Shown: one piece after another, positions 16,453-26,221 of the stretch | Layout: each line of letters begins with the position of its first letter | Numbering within the stretch: position 1 is the first letter of the stretch | Assembly (NCBI GenBank): GCA_003151275.1 | Contig: PLXC01000050.1 | Span: 1-64,000, forward strand | Reading direction: 5' to 3' | Source of the DNA: Candidatus Melainabacteria bacterium | GTDB lineage: Bacteria; Cyanobacteriota; Vampirovibrionia; Obscuribacterales; Obscuribacteraceae | Length of the DNA stretch: 64,000 bases | Translations under genes and position numbers: made by a program | The notes under the pieces: generated by a model | What the model saw: only the letters and a program-made list of their open reading frames with translations | The model's database searches: none | What the model was told of the DNA's origin: nothing

Positions 16453-17652
16453 ATGGATCCGTTCTTCAGCTCGTCACAAGATTTTCTGATCATCATCGTT
16501 TTGCCGTTGATGGTGATGACGCTGAGAAGCGCCTGGATAGAACGTCAAACTCTCTGGGATGCAAACGTCACCGCCAGAGATCGTGATTTGCTGATGCGCA
16601 TTACGATGTTCGTGCTCATGCCTATTGTCGTGTTCCTGCATGAGTGTGGCCACGCAGCTGCCATTCTACAGTTTGGTGGAAAGATTGCCGAATTCCATTA
16701 CGGCATTCTTTGGGGATACGTAGTGCCGTCAGGCATATTTACGCCAGAGCAAATTTTGACCATTTATCTAGCCGGCAACGTTGTCGAGATTCTCTGCGGA
16801 CTTCTGGCCTTACTTGCCGCTTTCATCGTCACCTCACCACCTGTGGTGGCAGTCTTGATTTATCTGGCGATCTGGTCCATATCAGGCACCGCCATTGTTT
16901 ACGCGATGATGTCCACACTGGGCATGTATGGTGACTGGGTGGCGATTTACAACACTAGTGTGCGCTCGTGGATTCCATATATTGGCACCATCCACGCGGT
17001 AATTGTCGTGCTGCTGCTTTGGGCCTTATACGGAAAGGCGCCGCGGCTCTGGTTTGTCTGCAGAACTCGACCGCTATGGGCGAAGAAAAGAAGTGCGCTG
17101 CTTGCCGATCTAAACTCACACCCGACTGCCGAAGGCTATCTAGACCTTGCCTGGCTTTATTATGAAGCAGGTCTGGATTCCTTTGCCCAAGAAGCCTGCG
17201 AAAAATCACTGGCGATTGAACCGCAATTTGCCGATCCTTTATATCTGCAAGCTTGGCTTCAGGTAAATCGCGGCAAAGTCGCTAAAGCTCAAGAGCTCTT
17301 GACCGCGCTCTCTACTAATCCCCGTGCCTCAGCAATATTAAAAGCGCGATCACTCATGTCTGTGGGGCAGCTGGCTGAAGACCAAATTAAGAAACAGACT
17401 CACAACGGTCCCGTGCCACCCGAGATGTGGAAAGTGCCACTGGAGGCTTTTACAGCCGCCTCGTTAGCGGAGCCGGAGCTTTGCGATCCCAGGTTTTATC
17501 GGGCCCGGACACTTAATAAAGCAGGTCTTCACACACTAGCTTTGGCTGAATTGGAAGATCTGTCCAATTGCAAATGGCTGGATCCTAAGCTCCATGACTT
17601 GGTTCACGTCGAAATAGGTTTGGCAAGAAAGCTAGAGGCTCCAAAGCAATAA
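16453..17652 (+). CDS. M50-like membrane metalloprotease with TPR tail
   Basis: The N-terminal ~200 residues form about five membrane spans. HECGH at residues 63-67 lies at the end of a hydrophobic helix, the zinc motif of site-2-type (M50) intramembrane proteases. The downstream part to ~200 is hydrophobic, but no clear second zinc ligand motif of the NPDG type is seen, so catalysis is probable and not proven. Residues ~215-395 are TPR-like helices (YLDLAWLYYEAGLDSFAQEACEKSLAIEP). It begins 3 bp after tatC and is followed by a paralogue that lacks the zinc motif. Confidence 0.65.
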   Translation: MDPFFSSSQDFLIIIVLPLMVMTLRSAWIERQTLWDANVTARDRDLLMRITMFVLMPIVVFLHECGHAAAILQFGGKIAEFHYGILWGYVVPSGIFTPEQILTIYLAGNVVEILCGLLALLAAFIVTSPPVVAVLIYLAIWSISGTAIVYAMMSTLGMYGDWVAIYNTSVRSWIPYIGTIHAVIVVLLLWALYGKAPRLWFVCRTRPLWAKKRSALLADLNSHPTAEGYLDLAWLYYEAGLDSFAQEACEKSLAIEPQFADPLYLQAWLQVNRGKVAKAQELLTALSTNPRASAILKARSLMSVGQLAEDQIKKQTHNGPVPPEMWKVPLEAFTAASLAEPELCDPRFYRARTLNKAGLHTLALAELEDLSNCKWLDPKLHDLVHVEIGLARKLEAPKQ

Positions 17653-17741
17653 ATTCTTCTCAGGCTTGTCATGTGACCGACACCTATAATGACAAGCCAA
17701 TTGAGTACATTTTTTACCTCAGCGGCAACCTTATCAATACT

Positions 17742-18947
17742 ATGAACATGAATGACGTCTACCTGTGGTGCGTGACCGGTGTAACCGCACTTGTGGGAGT
17801 GAACACAATCTGGCGTTTGTGGTCCGAACGAGACAGGCTGACAAAAGAAGATCTAAATGAAGAAGACAGAGCCTTCGCCTGGCGCGTGATTGTTTTCCTC
17901 ATCTTTCCTCTGACCCTGTTGCTCGACCTGCGCGCAACAGCAATGGTTTGCGATCTGCTTGGCGGTTACGTGAAGTCCTTTAGCTACGGGCTTCTCTGGT
18001 ATCACATCCTGCCCGCCGGTTTGCCAACTGACTACATAATCCCAGTCTTGTTCTCAGGCTCTATCGCTACCAGCGTGCTGGCGATTTGTCTTTTACCAGC
18101 CCTATTTTTCAAACCGCATCCATTTTTCGCCACCATAATTGGCTATACATCAGTCTTTCTGTTGGCACTGAATCTAATCGCCGATCCCCTTTTGTCTATC
18201 GCTGGTCTCGGTAATGTGCGCTGGCAGATTGCCTTCACTGACGGAGCAGTGGATCAACGCTTGCCACTAGTTGCGGTGCATGTAGTGCTCGCTACCTTAT
18301 TCGTGCTGTTTATGCGCTACAGCAAAGTGCGCCTCTGGTTCTCTGAGCTGTCTAGACCAAATACCAATGAAGAGCTGCGTGAGGCTCTGTCAAACATGCA
18401 GACCTATCCCGATAGCGCCAGATTAGTTTGCAAAGTCGGCTTGCTTTACGACAAGGCTGGGCTTCGTCGCCAAGCCAAGAAACAGTTGAAACGCCTGCGC
18501 AACAATTTCGGGCAATCACTTTATGCAAACTTTTTGGAATCACTAATTTTGTACCGCAGACGGGACTATAAATCTGCCCGTAAGGCGTTCACATTTACCT
18601 CAGACCATCCCGGAGTCGATGGCGACCTCAAGGGCAGTCTTCTTGCTGCTGCGGCTTGCGCTGCCTTTGCTGAAGGGGACGTGATCGGCGCCCTTAACCT
18701 GTCGGAACGAGCTTTGGAATTTGACGATGCCTGCCTGGTGGCCCGCATGGTTAAAGTCGACGTTTTCCTTGCTCAAGGCAAAAAAGAACACGCTGGGGAA
18801 GAAATTCTCCTCGCTATGCACATGGGTTTAACTCTGGATCTCGAAAACAAGGTGCCCCTGGACGTTGAGCGGGCTTATGAGTGCCTTGTCTCAGTCGAAG
18901 AGCGCCGCATCGGCCGAAGGCTGGTTCAAACTACTAACAGATTCTAA
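17742..18947 (+). CDS. Membrane TPR paralogue of the upstream gene, zinc motif lost
   Basis: Same architecture as the gene before it: an N-terminal membrane domain with a shared loop pattern (a Gly-rich helix, then SFSYGLLWYHILPAG, compare EFHYGILWGYVVPSG upstream) and TPR-like repeats from ~200. Where the neighbour has HECGH, this one reads DLRATAM, so neither zinc histidine nor the glutamate survives. Start chosen at ATG 17742 by alignment with the paralogue; a GTG at 17673 would add 23 unmatched residues. It is probably a non-catalytic partner or scaffold. Confidence 0.6.
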   Translation: MNMNDVYLWCVTGVTALVGVNTIWRLWSERDRLTKEDLNEEDRAFAWRVIVFLIFPLTLLLDLRATAMVCDLLGGYVKSFSYGLLWYHILPAGLPTDYIIPVLFSGSIATSVLAICLLPALFFKPHPFFATIIGYTSVFLLALNLIADPLLSIAGLGNVRWQIAFTDGAVDQRLPLVAVHVVLATLFVLFMRYSKVRLWFSELSRPNTNEELREALSNMQTYPDSARLVCKVGLLYDKAGLRRQAKKQLKRLRNNFGQSLYANFLESLILYRRRDYKSARKAFTFTSDHPGVDGDLKGSLLAAAACAAFAEGDVIGALNLSERALEFDDACLVARMVKVDVFLAQGKKEHAGEEILLAMHMGLTLDLENKVPLDVERAYECLVSVEERRIGRRLVQTTNRF

Positions 18948-19002
18948 TGCGTGAAATCCCACCCTTAGCGACGAAATAGTCGTTACCAAACCAAACAAGG
19001 CC

Positions 19003-19030
19003 TTTCACTTACTTAGATAACAATTATAAT
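19003..19030 (+). promoter_or_regulatory. Candidate sigma-70 promoter for the GGDEF gene
   Basis: TTTCAC, 16 bp, TATAAT. The -10 is perfect and the -35 partial. It lies ~67 bp before the GTG start of the diguanylate cyclase. Confidence 0.45.
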
Positions 19031-19096
19031 TCTCGAGGCGTCCGGTTTTCAAGATAAGCAACAAAGCAGTCACTGCTGGACAATAGGAAAAATTCT

Positions 19097-21985
19097 GTGC
19101 ATGTAGAATTTCCAATTCAACTAAATATCCGAACAAGAATGCTACTCCTCTGCTTGGGCGTTGCGGCTCCGCTGCTGGCAATCGGCAGTTTTTCATTATG
19201 GAAAGAATATCGCACCCTCAAAAATGAGGCTCAGAGAGCCACGACCTTCCAAGCTGCAATCTCAGTGCGCACGTTGGGACAGTGGACTAAGGCTCAGCTA
19301 AGCACGGTCAAAGCGATTGCCTCTGTGCACGCAGTGCAACAAATGAACCTGGAAACGTCAAAGAAAGTTTTCACTACAGCCCTACAAGCGCAGCCGTCCT
19401 GGACCGAGATCACATTGTTTAGTCCATCCGGAGAACCCTTACTGAGCACGTCAGCAATATCGACGACGAAAAAAGCATCGATTCGTCTTTCTGGTGCCCA
19501 GTTCTACAACAAAGTCGCTAAAACAAAAGCACCGATCATTTCAGGCTACGAACATTCTCCAATTAGCGGCAAAGCCGCTATTCTGGCTGGCGCCCCCGTA
19601 TTCGCCAACGGTGAATTGAAAGGCGTTTTAGTGGCATCCATAGAACCGAAAGCTGTGCTCAATCTATTTCTTGGACTGGGAGAAAACAACGGCAACATCG
19701 TTGCCGTTGTGGACGACTCCAAGCGAGTCGTCGCCCGCACTCTGCAGAATGACTATTGGGAAGGCAAAGACTTCTCTCACGCTAAGACCGTCACCGCTGC
19801 CTCCAAAACAACTAGAGGCACTTTCGAAGCTGTCGGCATCGCCGATCCAACTCCTCGCGCTTACGCCTTCGATCGCGTGCCTGAGACTGGTTGGCTAGTA
19901 GTCGTCGGTGTTCCGACCGATGCTATATATGGTGCCGCGCACGATTGGCTATTCATTATGATCTGCTTGGCCGGATGCGCCATCGGTATTTCGGTGGGAC
20001 TGGCTTATCTTGTCACCAGCCACTTCACAAGCACTATTCATGTGTTGGTGCGGGAAGCGCTCGCCATCGGACGCGGAGATTTGACGAAGCGAGTCCACGT
20101 TCCGGCAAAGGACGAGCTTGGATTGCTGGCCCGAGCATTCAATCAGATGGCTACCAGACTGGAAGTCGGTCAGGATCAAAAAGCAATGATTGAAAGGTTG
20201 TCCGAGTCGATTCGCCAATCATTAGATATCAATGAAATTCTAAACACTACCGTCCGCGAATTGGGACAAGCTCTCTCGGCAAGCAGATGCTGTCTGGCTC
20301 TACTGGACACAAAGGACACTGCGGATTTGTCCGACGACGAGTTGGTGTTTAATTATGTCTGGTGGGATGAAAAATTTGGTGGCGCAGCGCTGCAAAACAA
20401 ATCAATCAGAATCACAAAAGACAGCGTCATGCAGATGATCATCGAGCAAGGATCCATCCTCTCTTTAGACGTCTTGGATGACAGAGGTCCGACTCCATTA
20501 TTTGAAAATTCGAAAAACTCTCCTGATGACTGGCGCTCGATCAAATCTTTAATCGCCTGCCCGATTACGACAAAGAATGGACCGCTAGGGTTGATTCTCG
20601 TGCATCAATGCGATTCACTGAGAGTCTGGTCAGACTATGAGCTGGAGCTGGTTGAGGCGGTAACTCGACACGTCACTTTGGCCATGGAACACGCTCGTCT
20701 GTATAACCGCACCAAGACCATGGCTGAGCAAGAATTGCTGATCAATCACATTGTTCGCTCAGTGCGCAGTTCGCTTGACCTTGACACCATCCTCAATACC
20801 GTCACCCAGGAGTTACTTAAAGCACTGGGAGCTGATCGCATCCAAATCGCCCAACCACGTTCCGAAGGACCGTTGGTCGTCACGCACGAATTCCATTTGC
20901 CGCAACTGGCTTCGGTCAAAGGTTTGAATATGTATTCAGATCAGATCGACTTCCATCCGAATATTGGATTGAATCGAATTCTTCCAGGCAATAACACTTT
21001 ATTGGGAATCAACCTCGACGAAATAATGGACAATACCGTCCCTGAAGACGAGTGGGGTTCGCCATCTCAATCAGCAACCACATTGAGAGAAGCACCAATT
21101 GCGGTGATTAACAATGTGTTTGACGACAGTCGCACACTTCCGTTCAAAGACTTCCTCGATCAAGTCGGTTCCCAATCGATGATTGCCGCGCCGTTGCTGC
21201 ATGAAAATCGCCTGGTTGGCTTGCTGATGGTGCATCAATGCGCCAATGGCAGAACCTGGAACACTAGTGAGATCCAGCTTGTAGCCGCTATTGCCGACCA
21301 GGTCGCAATCGCCATCACTCATGCTCATCTGTTCGCGCAAGTGAAGCATCAAGCGATTACGGATGGTCTGACCGGACTCTACAACCACATCTATTTCAAG
21401 AACCGCTTGTGCGAAGAAATCAGACTGGCGAAAAGAAAGAGCACATCTTGCTCGCTGCTGATGATCGACTTGGACAAATTGAAAGTAATCAACGACAAAT
21501 ATGGTCATCCAGTCGGTGACGCTGCCATCCGCCAAATCTCTGCCATTCTCAAAACATTGCTCAGGTCAGGCGACACAGCCGCCAGATATGGTGGAGAAGA
21601 GTTCGCCATTATTCTGCCTGAAACATCCTTACTGGAAGCGGCTCTGATAGCAGACAGACTGTGCAGCCAAATACGCAACACGCCGGTACCGGGACTGGGA
21701 CGCATCACTACTTCAATCGGTGCAGCAGCATTTCCGAAACATGCCATGGAGATGGCTGAGCTGATTGAGAATGCGGATAAAGCCCTCTATGTCGCCAAGA
21801 ACAGCGGCAGAGATCAGGTGCGATTGTATGAGAATGAACCGAGTCCAGTGGACTTAGGAGAAGGTGTTGTGATCAACCAACCGCCGACTTCCACGACAAT
21901 TCCCATTCCGATCATCACTCCGGCTGTAAATCGCGATCAAGATCCTGACACCAAGCTGTCTAAGATCAATCAAATTCGAAACTAA
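19097..21985 (+). CDS. Diguanylate cyclase: Cache-HAMP-GAF-GAF-GGDEF
   Basis: Makes the second messenger c-di-GMP from two GTP. Order: first membrane helix (~13-30), periplasmic double-Cache-like sensor (~35-275), second helix (~283-307), HAMP (~308-360), GAF 1 (~363-540), GAF 2 (~547-740), GGDEF (~750-925). The active motif is GGEEF (~832-836). It is preceded by RSGD five residues upstream, the inhibitory product-binding site, so feedback control is expected. TDGLTGLYNHIYF opens the catalytic domain. Two linker segments (SIRQSLDINEILNT, SVRSSLDLDTILNT) are near copies, showing duplication of the GAF unit. The ligand of the sensor is unknown. No EAL or PilZ partner is in the window. Confidence 0.92.
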   Translation: MHVEFPIQLNIRTRMLLLCLGVAAPLLAIGSFSLWKEYRTLKNEAQRATTFQAAISVRTLGQWTKAQLSTVKAIASVHAVQQMNLETSKKVFTTALQAQPSWTEITLFSPSGEPLLSTSAISTTKKASIRLSGAQFYNKVAKTKAPIISGYEHSPISGKAAILAGAPVFANGELKGVLVASIEPKAVLNLFLGLGENNGNIVAVVDDSKRVVARTLQNDYWEGKDFSHAKTVTAASKTTRGTFEAVGIADPTPRAYAFDRVPETGWLVVVGVPTDAIYGAAHDWLFIMICLAGCAIGISVGLAYLVTSHFTSTIHVLVREALAIGRGDLTKRVHVPAKDELGLLARAFNQMATRLEVGQDQKAMIERLSESIRQSLDINEILNTTVRELGQALSASRCCLALLDTKDTADLSDDELVFNYVWWDEKFGGAALQNKSIRITKDSVMQMIIEQGSILSLDVLDDRGPTPLFENSKNSPDDWRSIKSLIACPITTKNGPLGLILVHQCDSLRVWSDYELELVEAVTRHVTLAMEHARLYNRTKTMAEQELLINHIVRSVRSSLDLDTILNTVTQELLKALGADRIQIAQPRSEGPLVVTHEFHLPQLASVKGLNMYSDQIDFHPNIGLNRILPGNNTLLGINLDEIMDNTVPEDEWGSPSQSATTLREAPIAVINNVFDDSRTLPFKDFLDQVGSQSMIAAPLLHENRLVGLLMVHQCANGRTWNTSEIQLVAAIADQVAIAITHAHLFAQVKHQAITDGLTGLYNHIYFKNRLCEEIRLAKRKSTSCSLLMIDLDKLKVINDKYGHPVGDAAIRQISAILKTLLRSGDTAARYGGEEFAIILPETSLLEAALIADRLCSQIRNTPVPGLGRITTSIGAAAFPKHAMEMAELIENADKALYVAKNSGRDQVRLYENEPSPVDLGEGVVINQPPTSTTIPIPIITPAVNRDQDPDTKLSKINQIRN

Positions 21986-22205
21986 TTTTTGCGCACCGTA
22001 TATAGTGCCGGCGCCGGCTGGCAGTTTGTCAGCCGAGTCAAGACTGGCAAATTGAAGTAACCGCTTGGTCATTCTCAACGAGTGCCGGCAATAACACGTT
22101 TTTGCAACAAGTTGTTCCGTTATAGTCTGTACATTCGAAGCCGCGTTCTTTCTTCAATTTGAAACACCGTTTTTAATACCGCATTTGGTATCAACGATGA
22201 ACATA

Positions 22206-22233
22206 TTGACAATCTGCCGGGCTCTGCTACAAT
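22206..22233 (+). promoter_or_regulatory. Consensus sigma-70 promoter
   Basis: TTGACA, 16 bp, TACAAT: a near-consensus promoter 92 bp before the ATG at 22325. The surrounding 339-bp gap (21986-22324) holds no gene. It also contains GTGCCGGCGCCGGC near 22006, a possible relic of the GCCGGC repeat. Confidence 0.75.
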
Positions 22234-22324
22234 AAGAGCGCCCAAATAAGTAAATTACTAGTCAACAGACTGTCTTGGCTTGCCCTACAGGTCCAAGTGC
22301 ATTTTGTTTGCTGAGGATTTCCCC

Positions 22325-23548
22325 ATGTCGTTACCACGCTCTGTGAGTCACGATGCGCCGATATATGGTGCAATTGATTCGACCCAAACCGGCTCGCTAT
22401 CAGCATATGTGCACGCTAACCTGATCCCCGATTCGGTTCGAGCCGCGACACCGGTCAGAGATTTGCCATCCCAAATTACCTTTACCAACGACATTTATCC
22501 CTCACCGTCAGCTAAAACTCAACTACTACAAACCGATCCAAGCAAAATCAGCTTCACGACACCAGCAGAAGACGCGAAAAGCGGAAAGCAACCAGATTAC
22601 TACTTAAATACTGAAGGCAAGTTGGTCAAAAATCCCAAAGCCACGCCTAGTTCCGATGGATCGGTCAAGATTGAAGTAGAAGGAAATAACAGCGCAAAGC
22701 AGGCAAAACAGTATGCAGATAAGCTGCAGAAGCAAGCCATTGGCGATCTAGTCTCCGCATTCAAAGCAGCCAATCCAGGCACTAAAGTTCCAGAGATGTG
22801 GCAATCAATATTAGATGCGCAGCCGGATGCGAGCTATCCCAACACTGGCGATAGTCAAAACAACAGCACCGTTACTCCAGCTGAGGAACAAGCATACGAG
22901 GCCCAGACGAGCCCGGCACAGCCGGCGCCACCAACGGACAACACTCCGGCTCCTCAGCCGCAACCTTCTGATACAAGCTCCGGGGGCGGTGGCAGTAGCA
23001 GTAATGGTGGTGGTGGCGGTGGTGGAAGCGATTCTGGCTCAGGCGGCGGCAGCTCCGGTGGTGGTGGCACAAGTGGTGGCGGCGGCGGCATGGACAGTGG
23101 TAGCAACACCAGCACCGTTCCTAGAGGCAGCGACTCACAACCGACACCCGTTCAAGAAGGTCCTCCACCTGCGCCCGGAACAGCGGCCGCACGGCTAGTA
23201 GAAGCGGCTCAAAAGGAGTTGACTACACCCTTTCCCTCAGGCGAACCTCACGATGGTGGTCATTGCCTGGCTGGGGTGGCAGAAGCTATGAGATTGGCTG
23301 GACTAAATACTTATCCAGGCCAATTCGCCTATCAATATGGAGACGCATTGGCAAAGGACTCTCAGTTCAAAGAAATTCCAGCCAATGGTGCACTTCAGCC
23401 AGGCGACATCATCGTACATACGGCAGCCAACATGGGCAATACGGCCGGACACATTGCTATCGTGATGCCCGGAGGTAAGGAGATTAGCGACATTGAGCGC
23501 AATTTGATTCCTCCTAAGGCTGGAGATAGAGTGTTTCGTCCGAATTGA
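22325..23548 (+). CDS. CHAP/NlpC-P60-like cysteine hydrolase with glycine-rich linker
   Basis: The C-terminal ~120 residues carry a cysteine after a Gly-His pair (GGHCLAGVAEAMRLAG) and a histidine in GHIAIVMPGG. The Pro-Gly-Asp-Ile strand (LQPGDIIVHT) between them is the layout of CHAP/NlpC-P60 peptidoglycan amidases. The first ~200 residues are unfamiliar. Residues ~215-270 are an almost pure Gly/Ser linker. No signal peptide is visible, so export by another route or an internal role is possible. ATG 22325 is preceded by GAGGA and by a strong promoter. Confidence 0.65.
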   Translation: MSLPRSVSHDAPIYGAIDSTQTGSLSAYVHANLIPDSVRAATPVRDLPSQITFTNDIYPSPSAKTQLLQTDPSKISFTTPAEDAKSGKQPDYYLNTEGKLVKNPKATPSSDGSVKIEVEGNNSAKQAKQYADKLQKQAIGDLVSAFKAANPGTKVPEMWQSILDAQPDASYPNTGDSQNNSTVTPAEEQAYEAQTSPAQPAPPTDNTPAPQPQPSDTSSGGGGSSSNGGGGGGGSDSGSGGGSSGGGGTSGGGGGMDSGSNTSTVPRGSDSQPTPVQEGPPPAPGTAAARLVEAAQKELTTPFPSGEPHDGGHCLAGVAEAMRLAGLNTYPGQFAYQYGDALAKDSQFKEIPANGALQPGDIIVHTAANMGNTAGHIAIVMPGGKEISDIERNLIPPKAGDRVFRPN

Positions 23549-23588
23549 TAACAGCTGCGACGACATTGCTGATAAAGTTTCAGGTATC

Positions 23589-23714
23589 GTGGATGCTCTC
23601 GACGAACGGGCTAGGCAATTTTATGCTGAAAATGATTTCGCTGCTTGGCCAATAGATGGGTTGCGGATGTGGATTTTAATGAAAGATCTACGGAAAACGT
23701 TGATGGAAAAGTGA
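23589..23714 (+). CDS. Possible 41-residue small protein or gene fragment
   Basis: The frame is open from 23508 to the TGA at 23712. It gives a protein-like sequence with a charged amphipathic helix (VDALDERARQFYAENDF) and a second helix (MWILMKDLRKTLMEK). The only standard start is GTG at 23589, with AGG four bases upstream. In-frame codons before it also look coding but have no start, so this may be the tail of a decayed gene. It lies in the 250-bp gap before the HAD gene. Confidence 0.3.
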   Translation: MDALDERARQFYAENDFAAWPIDGLRMWILMKDLRKTLMEK

Positions 23715-23797
23715 CATGATTTATGCTCGAGTCGTGTTTCCTCTCATCTTTCGCTAACCAAATAGTATTGCGTTAGAAGCATTCCAGGAGTTCAATT

Positions 23798-24514
23798 TTG
23801 CACAGACTAGTATTATTCGACATTGACGAAACGATGATCTCATCTGATGGCGCAGGAAGACGCGCCATCCAACGAGTTTTGGATCAGCTTTATAAAATCC
23901 CGCAGCATCATATCAACATCACGATGTCCGGCAAAACAGATCCGCAGATAATGACCGAAATTTTCACGGCTTCGGAGATGCCAGCCGATGAGATTCCAGA
24001 CGCGGTCGTGAAAGTTCTCGATATGTATCTTGAGCTACTTGAAGAAGAAATCGTCGCCTCAAAATATTACATAGTGCACGAAGGCGTTTATGAGCTGATC
24101 GAAGCGATCGCCAATCACCCCGACATGTATCTTGGCTTGCTGACTGGCAATGTGGAACGTGGTGCGCGTATGAAACTTGACCAGTTCGGTCTAAACAAGC
24201 ACTTTGCTATTGGTGCTTATGGTTCAGATTCGGCGAACCGATTAGAACTTCCTGTCGTCGCTGTGAAACGCGCTGAAGCACACTTCAAAATCCGCTTTCA
24301 ACCAGACGAATTAGTGATCATCGGAGACAGCCTCAACGATGTTTACTGCGCAAAGGGATACAACGCCAAATGCATCGCCGTGAACACCGGAAAAACTTCG
24401 TGGCATGAACTTGAGTCCACTAATCCAGAATATTTGTTTAAATCGCTCGCGAACACAAAAGAGGTTATGGATGCAATCCTCGCTCCCATGCCTTCAAAGG
24501 TCGAAATCAAGTAA
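23798..24514 (+). CDS. HAD-superfamily phosphatase (phosphoglycolate-phosphatase-like)
   Basis: Hydrolyses a phosphate ester through an aspartyl-phosphate. Motif I LVLFDIDETMISSDG holds the nucleophile D8 and acid D10; the cap region is helical (C1 type); motif II is LLTGN; motif III/IV is VIIGDSLNDVYCA. TTG start at 23798, with CCAGGAG seven bases upstream. 238 residues, normal for the family. The Thr in DETMIS and the cap suit the Gph/PGMB branch, but the substrate cannot be assigned. Confidence 0.88.
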   Translation: MHRLVLFDIDETMISSDGAGRRAIQRVLDQLYKIPQHHINITMSGKTDPQIMTEIFTASEMPADEIPDAVVKVLDMYLELLEEEIVASKYYIVHEGVYELIEAIANHPDMYLGLLTGNVERGARMKLDQFGLNKHFAIGAYGSDSANRLELPVVAVKRAEAHFKIRFQPDELVIIGDSLNDVYCAKGYNAKCIAVNTGKTSWHELESTNPEYLFKSLANTKEVMDAILAPMPSKVEIK

Positions 24515-24620
24515 TTTTCTGCACCTTGATTCGGAACACACGGCCGCTTGGTATTATTAGAGTCGGGTATCCTGCCGGTGCTACGGGAAAGTCTTTTCAG
24601 AGCCTGAGGAATTTTTCGTC

Positions 24621-25418
24621 ATGGAACAAAGATGGCTTAGCTACAAGGAACAGGCCGAGAGAGCCATCCAACAAAACAAGCTAGAGCACTCGGAAGCGCT
24701 GTGGTATGCCGCTCTGCAAGAATCTGAAGATTTTGAGCGCCACGATCCACGAGTCACCATTACTCTTGAATGCCTGGCTGAAGTGCTCTTCAAGCAACGC
24801 AAATACTCCCAGGCGGAGCCGTTGTGTCAACGCACGCTTGAAATTTATGAAGAGACGATTGGACCAAATCATCCTGATGTAGGCATTCTCGCGAATAACC
24901 TCGCCATGCTTTATCACATGCAAGACAAATTCGACCAAGCAGAAAGCTTGTACAAAAAAGCGCTGACTGTACAGACGAAGGCACTTGGATCAAAGCATCC
25001 TGAAGTAATCAACTTGCTGGGCAACTATGCAAATTTGTTGTTTCGCGTTCACAGAGACGCCGAAGGCGAGCAGTTGAGAACCATGGCCAGAGGCGCGACC
25101 ACAGGCAAATGGAATATGTCGGGACGCTATCAAGCCTACAACGCCGGAGGCGTAGCTTCGACGGCTCCAGCGCCTGCTGCCAAACAACCCGAAAGAAAAC
25201 ACTCGCAGCAACAGCAGGCTGAAACAATTCCGATTCTAGGCAGACCGCTACAGTCGAACCAGTCAGATCAGGCTCCGCCACCAATTCAAAAGCCAGTCAT
25301 GCCAGACAACCCACAAGTGCCTATGCCGCCCTCCACAGGGCAAGAACTGCCGCCGCAGCAGTCAGGCATCGGGCGCCTAATGAAACAAAGAAAAGACACA
25401 CTTCAAGAGTCGCCTTAA
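24621..25418 (+). CDS. TPR protein, kinesin-light-chain type repeats
   Basis: Residues ~25-150 hold three TPRs with the KLC-type pattern (HPDVGILANNLAMLYHMQDKFDQAESLYKKAL and the next repeat, each starting near a Gly-x-x-His-Pro). These usually serve protein-protein contact. The remaining ~110 residues are Pro/Gln-rich and probably disordered. No signal or membrane helix. A very similar TPR arrangement opens the protein at 60132. Partner unknown. Confidence 0.8.
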   Translation: MEQRWLSYKEQAERAIQQNKLEHSEALWYAALQESEDFERHDPRVTITLECLAEVLFKQRKYSQAEPLCQRTLEIYEETIGPNHPDVGILANNLAMLYHMQDKFDQAESLYKKALTVQTKALGSKHPEVINLLGNYANLLFRVHRDAEGEQLRTMARGATTGKWNMSGRYQAYNAGGVASTAPAPAAKQPERKHSQQQQAETIPILGRPLQSNQSDQAPPPIQKPVMPDNPQVPMPPSTGQELPPQQSGIGRLMKQRKDTLQESP

Positions 25419-25566
25419 TAGCTAATTCAACCAGCATTTCTTATTCCAGAAAAGCAAGTCGTGTACTGACGGCAAGTCAAGACTCGTACAGGAAGCGCCA
25501 ACTGGATATAATGAGCGCCGCTTAGCATTCACAACGAATCGTTTATTCGCAGAAGAAGGATTAGCA

Positions 25567-26145
25567 TTGGCACAGCAGAGGCAGTTGAGAGGTAATCCTC
25601 GCCAAACTCGGGCATTTATCGGGCTCGGGTCTAACGTCGGCGACCGCGTTGGCTATGTGCAACAAGCTATGCAACTTTTAAAGGACATTCCGCGCATCAA
25701 GGTGATTGAGTGCTCAAGTCTTTATGAAACCGAACCAGTCAACAGAGAATACAAAGAATGGTTTGTGAATGCTGTTGCGGCTGTAGACACAACATTGAGC
25801 GCAGAAGAGCTGCTCGATATCTGCAAAGACATCGAAAAGCGCCTTGCTGAAATGCACAGCAAAGAGTCGATCTCCAGCAGGCGGCAAGATGGGGAGTTAA
25901 GAATTAGGATCATCGACTTGGACATTCTCTTCTTCGGTGATGAAGTTTTGGAAACACCTTATTTGCACGTGCCTCATCTCAATATTGCTGAGCGAGCGTA
26001 CGCGCTGGTGCCGCTTCTCGAAATTGCGCCAAACTTCGTGCACCCAAGTTTGAACAGAACAGTGACGCAAATTCATGAAGCCCTTCCCGCTCCAGAGTTA
26101 GTATTTTTGTACGGAACTCGTGGAGTCGATCAGAGTCTCGGCTAA
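25567..26145 (+). CDS. folK: HPPK: 2-amino-4-hydroxy-6-hydroxymethyldihydropteridine pyrophosphokinase
   Basis: Transfers pyrophosphate from ATP to the pterin in folate synthesis. Signatures: FIGLGSNVGDR at the start, SSLYETEPV, WFVNAVAAV, and RIIDLDILFFGDE with the Mg-binding aspartates, then VPHLNIAERAYALVPL. 192 residues, slightly long at both ends. The start is TTG at 25567, with AGAAGGA upstream; TATAAT at about 25502-25507 is a possible -10. It is followed by acpS. Confidence 0.94.
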   Translation: MAQQRQLRGNPRQTRAFIGLGSNVGDRVGYVQQAMQLLKDIPRIKVIECSSLYETEPVNREYKEWFVNAVAAVDTTLSAEELLDICKDIEKRLAEMHSKESISSRRQDGELRIRIIDLDILFFGDEVLETPYLHVPHLNIAERAYALVPLLEIAPNFVHPSLNRTVTQIHEALPAPELVFLYGTRGVDQSLG

Positions 26146-26221
26146 GCTCATCCTAAGACCCTGCATCGACGTTCTCGAATAGGCTATTCTAAATTAGCCG
26201 AGCAGCGAAAGGTTGTTTTTG

